A stretch of DNA of 64,000 nucleotides from Bacteroidia bacterium (lineage in GTDB: Bacteria; Bacteroidota; Bacteroidia; Chitinophagales; Chitinophagaceae). The stretch lies in the NCBI GenBank assembly GCA_030426665.1, contig JAUHYD010000006.1, forward strand, positions 1-64,000, read 5' to 3'. The notes beneath the pieces were generated by a model that searched no databases, was not told the DNA's origin, and saw nothing but the letters and a program-made list of their open reading frames with translations. Position numbers and translations under genes: made by a program. Below, piece after piece: positions 52,858 to 60,822 of this stretch (positions are counted from its first letter, which is position 1; the number at the start of each line of letters is the position of its first letter).

Positions 52858-53286
52858 ATGAATATTCAAAAAGTAACACCGTTTCTTTGGTTTGACAATC
52901 AGGCTGCTGAGGCTGCAGCCTTTTATGTGTCAGTATTCCCCAACGCAAAGATTATCAGCAGCAACCCGATGGTGACACAGTTTGAGCTGGAAGGGCTGCA
53001 GATTATGGCGCTTAACGGTGGTCCGAAATTTAAATTAGATGAGGCGTTTTCGTTTTCCATCAGTTGCGAAAATCAGGAAGAAATAGATTATTTCTGGGAC
53101 AAGCTCACCGGCGATGGAGGTCAGGAAAGTATGTGCGGTTGGCTGAAAGATAAGTTCGGGTTGTCCTGGCAGGTTGTACCTGCACAGCTTGGCGAATTGA
53201 TGAGCGAGCCCGACAGGGCGAACAGGGTAGTAAAGGCATTTTTGCAAATGCGAAAAATGGATATTGCGGCGCTTGTGAACGCATAG
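52858..53286 (+). CDS. VOC family protein, PhnB/3-demethylubiquinone methyltransferase-like
   Basis: A 142-residue vicinal-oxygen-chelate fold protein of the PhnB-like group: VTPFLWFDNQAAEAAAFYVSVFPNAKI, recognised by FLWFDNQAAEAA and VFPNAKI, then FSFSISCENQEEIDYFWDKL and the GWLKDKFGLSWQVVP ending. Metal ligands are not all evident and the function is unknown. ATG 52858 is preferred over a TTG three codons earlier. Confidence 0.92.
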   Translation: MNIQKVTPFLWFDNQAAEAAAFYVSVFPNAKIISSNPMVTQFELEGLQIMALNGGPKFKLDEAFSFSISCENQEEIDYFWDKLTGDGGQESMCGWLKDKFGLSWQVVPAQLGELMSEPDRANRVVKAFLQMRKMDIAALVNA

Positions 53287-53489
53287 GAAGACACCGGTGA
53301 ATTATACGCACTTGCTTCTTTGGACGATATATATTGACGATATTTTGCGCCGGGGAGGTAGTTGTTTCTTGTTTGATTTGAACGTTCCGGGCACACTAAT
53401 TTTAATTCAGCCACGGATAAGCGAGGCGTGTGCTAATGCAACAAAAGGGACTTGGAGGTAAGCGGTAGGAGGTTGTCCGGATGTTTCAT

Positions 53490-53936
53490 CTATTTGTAAA
53501 AAAGCGGGGCACTAAAAAGAGCAAACAGTATAGTGCTAACTCCAAGGACAAAACCTGCAATTGCAAGGCCTTTAAGTTTTCGGCGTTCACCCATCCCGAT
53601 AATGCCCAAAACCACACCAGCCAGTGTATACAGCGCCCAAGCATCTATGAGAAATCCAAACCAATACAACGACCATATATAGGCAACCACTCCAATTATG
53701 GAGAAGCATAAAGACAAAATTCCAATCACACCTGAACGCTGTTTTTTGGGTGTTTCGTTTTCGGAATCGGTATCTAATACGTGGTTATGTGGTGTTGTTA
53801 GTTTTATGCAAGGTGCACTTTCGCATGATGCACAAATTGGTTTCATTTGTTTATTTATCGCAATGCCGGCCTGGGAAAAGACAGGCAAGAAAACAAGTGC
53901 TGCAACAAAAAAGAGGATGCTAAATATATTTTTCAT
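53490..53936 (-). CDS. Small exported membrane protein of unknown function
   Basis: A 148-residue protein: a signal peptide or first helix (KNIFSILFFVAALVFLPVF), a Cys-containing periplasmic stretch (MKPICASCESAPCIKL), then about three membrane helices (GVIGILSLCFSIIGVVAYIWSL.., LAGVVLGIIGMGERRKLKGLAIAG). The last part resembles DUF4190-type helices with the GMGERRKLKGL turn. Function unknown. Confidence 0.68.
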   Translation of the reverse strand: MKNIFSILFFVAALVFLPVFSQAGIAINKQMKPICASCESAPCIKLTTPHNHVLDTDSENETPKKQRSGVIGILSLCFSIIGVVAYIWSLYWFGFLIDAWALYTLAGVVLGIIGMGERRKLKGLAIAGFVLGVSTILFALFSAPLFYK

Positions 53937-54231
53937 GGTGGGTAGTTGACAAGCGCAGGTATAATTAATTTTGGAAGACAATCAAATTTACAATATTGCA
54001 GCAAAAATAGATTCGCCGCAAAGAGTAATAAGACAATTTAAGAATTGCTTAATATTGATTTGTCATAAGAATTAATTCCTTGCGTGTCTGTGCTATTGCG
54101 GTTGGGCTGATTCAACAATCAATTCTTTGTTCAATTCTGTTTTTACTTAAACGCCAACGTATACTATTGCCGAGAATACAGAAATTATACTCAATTAATA
54201 CTTCTATAAAAGCTCAAACCGAATCCTTCAA
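53937..54231. other. 295-base A/T-rich gap, nothing recognised
   Basis: No gene, repeat or terminator of note. It separates the minus-strand membrane-protein gene from the end of the aldehyde dehydrogenase gene. Confidence 0.5.
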
Positions 54232-55689
54232 TTACAATTCTATACACACATTCTTTGGTTCTGTAAAGAAACGTAATGCTTCCCAGCCGCCTTCTCTGCC
54301 TACACCGCTATTTTTGAATCCGCCAAATGGCGTGCGCAGGTCACGTAGGAGCCAGCAGTTCACCCAGATAATGCCACTTTGTACTTTCGCTGCCATTCTG
54401 TTGGCGCGACTTATGTCTTGTGTCCAGATAGTCGCAGAAAGGCCATAGTCGCTCGTATTGGCAAGTAGCAACGCTTCTTCCTCATCTTTGAACGGTTGCA
54501 GCGTAACTACCGGCCCGAATATCTCTTCCATATTGGTCCTGCAAGCTGCGCCCAGCCCTTCTATTACAGTAGGTTGTATAAATAAACCGTGTGCACAACG
54601 TCCACCGACGGTTACCGGCGCGCCACCTGTAAGTATTGTACCTCCTTCGTCTTTGGCGAGTGCGATACATGCCAGCACTTTTTCATAGTGCGGACGGCTC
54701 ACCACGGCACCCTGCTTACTGCTGTCTTCCAGCGGATCGCCAACGGTTAGTTTCTGCACACGAGCAACGAATTCTGACTTGAACTTCTCATAGATACTCT
54801 CGTGTATAAGTATTCGGCTACCACAAAGGCATATCTGTCCCTGATTGCTGAAAGAAGACTGTACTGTAGTGCGCATCATTTTGTCCCAATCACAATCAGG
54901 GAAAATGATATTGGGGTTCTTGCCCCCCAGTTCCAGCGATATTTTCTTGAACATAGGAGCTGCCGTTGCGGCTATCTCTCTTCCGGCTCTGGTGCTGCCG
55001 GTAAAAGATACTGCCTTTATGTCGGGGTGCGATACAATGGCAGCACCACAGCCCGGACCGGTACCATGTATTATGTTCAATACTCCTGCCGGTAGTCCTG
55101 CCTCGATACAAATTTCGCTAAGCAGGTGTGCTGTCATGGGGGTTACTTCGCTGGGTTTAGCTACCACGCAGTTGCCTGCCGCTAACGCAGGAGCTATTTT
55201 CCACGTAAATAGATATAATGGAAGGTTCCAGGGAGAAATACAACCTACCACTCCCACCGGTTGCCGAAGGGTGTAGTTTATAGCCTTGTCCACCATGTTG
55301 TGGCTGTCTGTGCTGAAGTGCATGATGCCCGTAGCGAAAAAGCGGAAGTTGCTCGAAGCACGAGGAATATCTACACGCTTACTTAACCAGAGGGGTTTGC
55401 CATTATCGTTTGTCTCGGCTAGTGCCAGTGCATTCAGGTTGTCATCTATTAGTTGTGCAATCCTGTTTATGATACGGAACCGCTCTTCCGCAGGTGTGGT
55501 ACTCCAGGAGGCAAATGCGGTTTTGGCGGCAATCACAGCCGAGGCCACATCCCCTTCGTCGCTGTCCGGCGTTTGACTGTACATTTCTCCGGTAGCGGGG
55601 TTGATGTTGGGTATATATCTGTTATTGAGCGGTGCTTGCAGTGTTCCTGCTATATAATTGGCAATATGTGATGGTGCAACGAGATTCAT
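54232..55689 (-). CDS. Aldehyde dehydrogenase, 2-aminomuconic/2-hydroxymuconic semialdehyde type
   Basis: A 485-residue NAD(P)-dependent aldehyde dehydrogenase. Conserved parts: SPWNLPLYLFTWKIAPALAAG (cofactor region), VSFTGSTRAGREIA, the general-base Glu in SLELGGKNPNIIF, and the catalytic Cys in QGQICLCGSRI (about residue 287). The C-terminus VNCWLLRDLRTPFGGFKNSG and VGREGG closely resembles ALDH8A1 and 2-hydroxymuconic semialdehyde dehydrogenases, pointing to a step of tryptophan/kynurenine or aromatic catabolism. No other pathway gene is adjacent. ATG 55689 fits the family N-terminus; the upstream extension is not conserved-looking. Confidence 0.92.
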   Translation of the reverse strand: MNLVAPSHIANYIAGTLQAPLNNRYIPNINPATGEMYSQTPDSDEGDVASAVIAAKTAFASWSTTPAEERFRIINRIAQLIDDNLNALALAETNDNGKPLWLSKRVDIPRASSNFRFFATGIMHFSTDSHNMVDKAINYTLRQPVGVVGCISPWNLPLYLFTWKIAPALAAGNCVVAKPSEVTPMTAHLLSEICIEAGLPAGVLNIIHGTGPGCGAAIVSHPDIKAVSFTGSTRAGREIAATAAPMFKKISLELGGKNPNIIFPDCDWDKMMRTTVQSSFSNQGQICLCGSRILIHESIYEKFKSEFVARVQKLTVGDPLEDSSKQGAVVSRPHYEKVLACIALAKDEGGTILTGGAPVTVGGRCAHGLFIQPTVIEGLGAACRTNMEEIFGPVVTLQPFKDEEEALLLANTSDYGLSATIWTQDISRANRMAAKVQSGIIWVNCWLLRDLRTPFGGFKNSGVGREGGWEALRFFTEPKNVCIEL

Positions 55690-55795
55690 AGCTGCAAAAG
55701 TACGGAATAGGGCTTTAGGTAGTGTATATTTGTATAATCTGTAGATGTGTTTGAGCGTGATGAAGTAGCAATCCCTATTTAAATTATACACTATT

Positions 55796-56383
55796 ATGGA
55801 AGCGCCAAAACCCAAAATTGTACCGCTCGAAGACTGGGAGCGGGACTGGCTGATGAAAATTTATACCTTACGGAAAAAGGATTTGTTTTTTGCGGGGTGT
55901 CGAAGGGCGCTGTTTTACTATTTTATTGCCTTTTGTCTGGGTATGTATATGGTTGCAATTCTTCACGATGCATTTATTGACGGAGAAAATATCTGGTTTG
56001 ATTATCCATTTTTCTTCAATGGTTGGTGGTGGAAAAGTGTCGTTATTGTTTTGCTCACCGCAGCAAATTGCGCACTACGATATTACGCTTGGATTGTCCC
56101 AATGAAAAAAGATGCAGACTCCGGATTTAAGGCACTTGCTCCATTTACTGTAACACGCAAAGAATATTATCCTGTTACCGGGCAGTATTTTCTGCATTTA
56201 GCGGGCAGACCCAAGCGTTTTGAAGTAGATGACGAAACATATAATGAGCACGAAGAGGGGGAAACTATTTACATGCGAATGGCGGTAAACTCGGCACATA
56301 TTTTCAGTTTTCATGATAGTGTAACTGTACGCGTGTTTGATATAAAAAGGCCAACAGGATTCCCTTCGGGTTCGGGGCGGTAG
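55796..56383 (+). CDS. Membrane protein of unknown function
   Basis: A 195-residue protein with an N-terminal cytosolic segment, two membrane helices (about 40-62, FYYFIAFCLGMYMVAIL, and about 85-105, VVIVLLTAANCALRYYAW) and a soluble C-terminal half of about 90 residues (FTVTRKEYYPVTGQYFLHL..) that may form a small beta domain. Not recognised. It is divergent from the aldehyde dehydrogenase gene with 106 bases between them. Confidence 0.7.
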   Translation: MEAPKPKIVPLEDWERDWLMKIYTLRKKDLFFAGCRRALFYYFIAFCLGMYMVAILHDAFIDGENIWFDYPFFFNGWWWKSVVIVLLTAANCALRYYAWIVPMKKDADSGFKALAPFTVTRKEYYPVTGQYFLHLAGRPKRFEVDDETYNEHEEGETIYMRMAVNSAHIFSFHDSVTVRVFDIKRPTGFPSGSGR

Positions 56384-56500
56384 GAATACAATCATCTTGT
56401 TATTAATTGCATATACATTTTTATTAAAAAATGTATAAAACTAGGGTTACCTTTTTTTACTAACAGTATAAACGTGCATAACCATCTAAAAACAAAAGTT

Positions 56501-56737
56501 ATGAAATTAGTAAAATTGAGCGTATTCGCACTTACATTAGGTCTTTTCGTTGTATCATGCGGTAGCGGAAGCGGCGAAGCTTCAAGTGAACCAGCTACAG
56601 AAGAAACAATGGAAGCTCCTGAAGCTGAAGCAGTTCCTGAAGCTATGCCAGCTGAAGAAGCAGCGCCAGCTACTGACTCTACAGCAACTCCTGCTACAGA
56701 GGAAGCTCCTGCAACTGAAGCAGCTCCTGCTGAGTAA
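56501..56737 (+). CDS. Small Glu/Ala/Pro/Thr-rich lipoprotein
   Basis: A 78-residue lipoprotein. The signal (KLVKLSVFALTLGLFVVSCGSGSG) has its lipobox Cys at about residue 20, shown by VVSC. The mature part is low-complexity: repeats of EAPEAE, PAEEAAPAT, PATEEAPATEA. It is acidic and disordered and could act as a flexible surface or periplasmic tail. It lies alone between terminators; ATG 56501 starts the signal peptide. Confidence 0.78.
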   Translation: MKLVKLSVFALTLGLFVVSCGSGSGEASSEPATEETMEAPEAEAVPEAMPAEEAAPATDSTATPATEEAPATEAAPAE

Positions 56738-56760
56738 TTAATTAGCGCTTTTAAAGCTTA

Positions 56761-56798
56761 AAACTAAAAAATCCCGCAACAGCGGGATTTTTTAGTTT
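56761..56798. terminator. Bidirectional terminator, 17-bp perfect stem
   Basis: The arms 56761-56777 and 56782-56798 are perfect complements around an AACA loop. The stem has a GC-rich core (ATCCCGC/GCGGGAT) flanked by A and T runs on each side, so it can work in both directions between the convergent lipoprotein and aminopeptidase genes. Confidence 0.95.
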
Positions 56799-56815
56799 AT
56801 GTCTGATCTGTATAT

Positions 56816-58105
56816 CTATCGTTTCATTACGGCTTCAATTTCCTGAGTGGTAATCGGGATTCCCTTAAAGAGATCCGTGTTGCCGGTTTTAGTAATCCAG
56901 ATATCATTTTCGATACGGATACCCATTTGCTCATCCTCGATGTAGATGCCCGGCTCTATGGTAAACATCATTCCTTCTCTTACTACATCGGTATAAGACC
57001 CTACATCGTGTACCACTATACCTATGTGGTGAGAAACACCATGATAGAAGTATTTTCGGAAAGCAGGATTTTCCGGATCCTGATTTTTGATGTCTGCCTT
57101 GGTAAGCAGACCGATTTTCAGCAGTTGCTTTTCCATTTCAGCGTTGATGCTTTTCATGTAGTCAGGAAAGGCAATGCCGGGTTTCAATATTTTCTTTCCG
57201 TGGTTATGTACGGCCAGCACAGCGTCATAAACTTCTTTTTGTCTTTTAGTGTATTTGCCGTTCACAGGTATGGTGCGAGATAGGTCGGCATTGTAGTTGC
57301 CGTATTGCGCACCGAAGTCCATCAGTATCAGCTCTCCATCTTTACATTCCTGGTTGTTTTCCTCATAATGCAGTGTGCGTGCTCTGTCGCCGGAGGCTAT
57401 GATGCAGCCGTAAGCATGTCCTGTTGCCCTGTTACGGAGAAACTCATGTGTTATCTCTGCTTCTATTTCGTATTCCATAACACCCGGCTCTACGAACTTC
57501 AATACTCTGTCGAAAGCTTTCGCTGTAATAGAAACTGCTTCTTTTATTACTGCAACTTCTTCCTTTGTTTTTATCGGGCGCAGTTCCCTCATGATTTTCG
57601 CCGCTCTGTCATAATGATGGAGCGGGTAGTTTTTCATGATTTGATTCACAAAAAGAAGGTCGGTTCGGAAAAGTTCCGTATCCAAACGATTATGCTCATT
57701 GGAGTTCAGGTATACTGTATCGGCACTATTCATCATCACCTGGAGCATTGTGTCTAATCCATCCAGCCACTGTATGTTTTTTATGCCCGATATAGCTGTT
57801 GCTTCATTTTTGCGCAGTTTATGCCCCATCCACTTCTCTAACAGTTCGTTTGGTTGCAATAGTACAAGAACCTCGCGCATGCTCTTGTCCGGATTGTCGG
57901 GATATAAAATAACTACTGTTTTCTCTTGTGTGATTCCGGAGAGCCATATTACATCAGCATCCGGCTTGTAACCATATTGCGCATCCCCGCTCTTAGGTAT
58001 AACGGGGCTTGCCGGGAATATAGCTACGGAATTTGGTTTCATTTTTTTGATAAATCTTTGTCTGTTGTGTTCAAACAACTTCGATCCTATCGGTAAGTAC
58101 TTCAT
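56816..58105 (-). CDS. pepP: Xaa-Pro aminopeptidase (M24B family)
   Basis: A 429-residue metallopeptidase that removes N-terminal residues before proline. The N-terminal domain (about 1-170) is followed by the pita-bread catalytic domain with metal ligands in ELILMDFGAQYGNYNADLSRTIPV (two Asp, seen in DFGAQY and NADLSRT), the His in YHGVSHHIGIVVHDVG, and Glu in FTIEPGIYI and RIENDI. Two dinuclear metal sites are expected. It is cytoplasmic. The start fits the family. Confidence 0.93.
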   Translation of the reverse strand: MKYLPIGSKLFEHNRQRFIKKMKPNSVAIFPASPVIPKSGDAQYGYKPDADVIWLSGITQEKTVVILYPDNPDKSMREVLVLLQPNELLEKWMGHKLRKNEATAISGIKNIQWLDGLDTMLQVMMNSADTVYLNSNEHNRLDTELFRTDLLFVNQIMKNYPLHHYDRAAKIMRELRPIKTKEEVAVIKEAVSITAKAFDRVLKFVEPGVMEYEIEAEITHEFLRNRATGHAYGCIIASGDRARTLHYEENNQECKDGELILMDFGAQYGNYNADLSRTIPVNGKYTKRQKEVYDAVLAVHNHGKKILKPGIAFPDYMKSINAEMEKQLLKIGLLTKADIKNQDPENPAFRKYFYHGVSHHIGIVVHDVGSYTDVVREGMMFTIEPGIYIEDEQMGIRIENDIWITKTGNTDLFKGIPITTQEIEAVMKR

Positions 58106-58299
58106 TTCGTGTACGTTTTGATTAATAGAACTGTGAAGTTATGAATGTATGGCGAGAGGGAAAAACAGTGTAAACAAAAATTATGACGCTGTTTGTCTGA
58201 TGCGATTATAGTTATAGTGATTGAATTAATTTTAATTTGACGAGTGCAGTTATACTCTTTTAATATTTTACCTTATTTTTATCGCAAAATCAATAAACA

Positions 58300-58680
58300 A
58301 TGGAATTTCCGGAAACACTACGTTACACTAAGGATCACGAATGGGTGAGCATTGACGGCAATACCGCTACGGTAGGTATTACAGATTTCGCACAGAGAGA
58401 GCTGGGCGATATAGTATTTGTTGACATCAGTTCTCTGGATACACCGTTGGGTGCCAATGACATTTTTGGTACGGTTGAAGCGGTAAAAACAGTATCTGAT
58501 CTGTACTTGCCTGTTGCAGGTACGATTACAGAGGTTAATGCAGATCTTGAGGCAACTCCGGAGAGTGTAAATACAGATCCGTACAACGCGGGTTGGATGG
58601 TGAAAATGACAGTAGATAACCCTGCTGATGTGGAAGGGCTACTAGATGCCGCTGCTTACAAACAGCTGGTAGGTGAGTAA
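58300..58680 (+). CDS. gcvH: Glycine cleavage system H protein
   Basis: The lipoyl carrier of the glycine cleavage system, shuttling the methylamine group between the P and T proteins. All key features are present in 126 residues: the start [21 protein letters not shown], and the lipoylated Lys in [13 protein letters not shown] (about residue 63), then the [10 protein letters not shown] ending. The other system genes are not in the window. The next gene starts directly after its stop codon. Confidence 0.97.
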   Translation: MEFPETLRYTKDHEWVSIDGNTATVGITDFAQRELGDIVFVDISSLDTPLGANDIFGTVEAVKTVSDLYLPVAGTITEVNADLEATPESVNTDPYNAGWMVKMTVDNPADVEGLLDAAAYKQLVGE

Positions 58681-59076
58681 ATGAATCAGATATTTTCGAG
58701 TACATCTCCTTATATAAAACAGGCAAGGTTCATAGCCATACTATGGACCTTGCTTATTTTTGTGGGTTGTTTTACGCCCGCCTATAAGTTGCCCGAGATG
58801 GATGTGCCATTTGTTGACAAGTGGACACACTTCGTGATGTTCGGTGGGTTTACATTTCTCTGGTTATGTGCCAAACCCGCTCTACATGGCAAACAACTTT
58901 TATTACTGATTGTGGTAGCCATAGCGTTAGGCATCTTTATAGAATTTATGCAATTGACCCTCACTTTCCTAAAGAGAAGCGGCGAGTTTCTTGATGGGGT
59001 AGCTGACGCCGTCGGCAGTATTATGGGTGTTGGCTTGTTTTTTCTGCTGCAACGGCTGACCCGTGGTAAGGCGTAA
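58681..59076 (+). CDS. VanZ family membrane protein
   Basis: A 131-residue protein with four membrane helices of the VanZ-like type: YKLPEMDVPFVDKWTHFVMFGGF near the start (recognised by DKWTHFVMFG) and SGEFLDGVADAVGSIMGVGL in the second half. VanZ-like proteins are linked to glycopeptide or phospholipid phenotypes in a few cases; function here is unknown. It begins immediately after the gcvH stop codon, so it is co-transcribed. Confidence 0.88.
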   Translation: MNQIFSSTSPYIKQARFIAILWTLLIFVGCFTPAYKLPEMDVPFVDKWTHFVMFGGFTFLWLCAKPALHGKQLLLLIVVAIALGIFIEFMQLTLTFLKRSGEFLDGVADAVGSIMGVGLFFLLQRLTRGKA

Positions 59077-59082
59077 GTTCTG

Positions 59083-59682
59083 TTAGTATTTATGTTTCCC
59101 TACTTCCCATCCACGTTTTGCCAACAGCTTTTCGCCCGACTCGATTGCCCCTCCTTCCATTTCTGTTCCCATAGAGTCGTTCCAGCGGTTGAGGTAGCCG
59201 AATAATGCTATTACTCCCAGCATTTCTACTATTTCTCCTTCGTTCCAATGCATTCTCAGGTTTTCTGCTATTTCGTCGTCAACGGCATTGGGTATTACCG
59301 AACTGGCAAGGGCAAAGTCGAGCGCTGCCCGCTCGGCATCAGAGAAAGCAGGATGGGTTTTGTATTCCCAGATGTTATCCATTTGTTCCTGCTCAGCACC
59401 ATAGCGCTCCGCAGCTCTTATAGTATGTGCCTGGCAGTATCTGCAACCCGCAGCATTACTGCTTATGTAGCCGATTAGCCTCTTTAGTGCACTGGTAACT
59501 CTACCTTTATTTTCCATCACGGCCTTGTTCATCTCGATAAATGCATAGGCTATGCGTGGTCGATGGTACATGGTCTTGACGCTATTAGGGCAGAAGCCCA
59601 ATGTCTCGTTATAGAACGTTACCAAATCCTGAAGTTCTTTATCGTCTTGTTCCGAAGCCGGAAATGCTAGTGGTTGTTTCAT
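59083..59682 (-). CDS. Carboxymuconolactone decarboxylase-family (AhpD-like) protein
   Basis: A 199-residue peroxidase-related protein of the AhpD/CMD fold. The redox motif is AGCRYCQAHTIRAAERYG: Cys-x-x-Cys followed by His, placed at about residues 78-85. It probably reduces peroxides or acts as a thiol-disulfide partner. It ends 6 bases after the convergent VanZ gene. Confidence 0.9.
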   Translation of the reverse strand: MKQPLAFPASEQDDKELQDLVTFYNETLGFCPNSVKTMYHRPRIAYAFIEMNKAVMENKGRVTSALKRLIGYISSNAAGCRYCQAHTIRAAERYGAEQEQMDNIWEYKTHPAFSDAERAALDFALASSVIPNAVDDEIAENLRMHWNEGEIVEMLGVIALFGYLNRWNDSMGTEMEGGAIESGEKLLAKRGWEVGKHKY

Positions 59683-59739
59683 ACGTAGATGTTGCTGTTT
59701 GGTTTTGTCGGAAATTATAACCCGACCAAAGATATAAAG

Positions 59740-60669
59740 TTATGACTTTACCGCCGGGGCTTGTATCGGGGTAACTATCGTAGCAGCTTTCTTCCTATTG
59801 ATGATGTAAACGGCAATCATACCCAGTACGCCACCCACTGCTGTGTGCAGTAAAATTTTTTCACCGAGAAACGCCCATGAGGACAACATCGCTGCCAATG
59901 GTACCAGAAACATATAACTGCTTGCACGAGCAGAACCAATACGAGTCGTGGTGTAAAAAAATACTGTCGTTGCCAATGCCGTGACAATTACAGAACTGAA
60001 TATCATATTGAACCAGAAAAGAGAATCAGTAATATGAATGGTTGTGTTGAGTTCGCTAAAGTCCAGAAATGGAATCAGGCATAAAAGCGTAACAACGTAT
60101 TGCCAATAACTAAAACTTGTAGATGTGCCGTAGCGACCACCGATAGCTGTGAACTTGCTCAATACTGACCAGGTAAATGCAGCAAAGAAAAAGTACAGAT
60201 TTCCCGGGTCTAGAATTGCGGTAGTGTTGTCCCATGCTTTTAGTAACACCACACCTGCTATTAGTCCCAATATCAGTCCGATGGCCTCGTTGCGCGTGGG
60301 TACCTTTCGCTGAATCATTACTCCAAGCGCATAGGCAATAATCGGATTTATGGTGGTTAACAGTACCCCTCCCGCACCGGCAAATCCATAGGTCAGTCCT
60401 TTGAAAAACAGAATACTATAGGCCGCCAACAGCACGCCGGATATAACGACAATCGGAATTCCTTTACGTTGCAGGCGCATATTCATACCCATCATCGGCA
60501 TAATGAGGAGCATAGTGACTACTACAAGCACATAACGATAGGCGGTGAAGTTAATCACGCTGCAATACCGGGTAAGCACTTTTGCAGATGGCCAACTGAC
60601 ACCCCAAAGGAACATGCTCAGTATCATGCCGCCAACAAGGTATTTATGTGTAGTCGATTTTTCCTGCAT
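59740..60669 (-). CDS. DMT-family (EamA) transporter
   Basis: A 309-residue drug/metabolite transporter with ten membrane helices in two EamA repeats (GMILSMFLWGVSWPSAKVLTRY starts the first; TWSVLSKFTAIGGRYG the second). Such proteins usually export amino acids or other small molecules. The substrate is unknown. ATG 60669 is preferred over a start 27 codons upstream, which adds a polar tail. Confidence 0.92.
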   Translation of the reverse strand: MQEKSTTHKYLVGGMILSMFLWGVSWPSAKVLTRYCSVINFTAYRYVLVVVTMLLIMPMMGMNMRLQRKGIPIVVISGVLLAAYSILFFKGLTYGFAGAGGVLLTTINPIIAYALGVMIQRKVPTRNEAIGLILGLIAGVVLLKAWDNTTAILDPGNLYFFFAAFTWSVLSKFTAIGGRYGTSTSFSYWQYVVTLLCLIPFLDFSELNTTIHITDSLFWFNMIFSSVIVTALATTVFFYTTTRIGSARASSYMFLVPLAAMLSSWAFLGEKILLHTAVGGVLGMIAVYIINRKKAATIVTPIQAPAVKS

Positions 60670-60822
60670 TGTTGTGTTTGAGGCGTGGTAATTCTCTAAT
60701 ACGGCAAATGTACGCCAACCTGTGATGTCGCCGATGAGCATTGTTAACATAAATTTGGGTGTATTATTTATTGTTATATTTTCAATTTCTTATCTTTATT
60801 TTTCATTAATCCTTTTATACTC

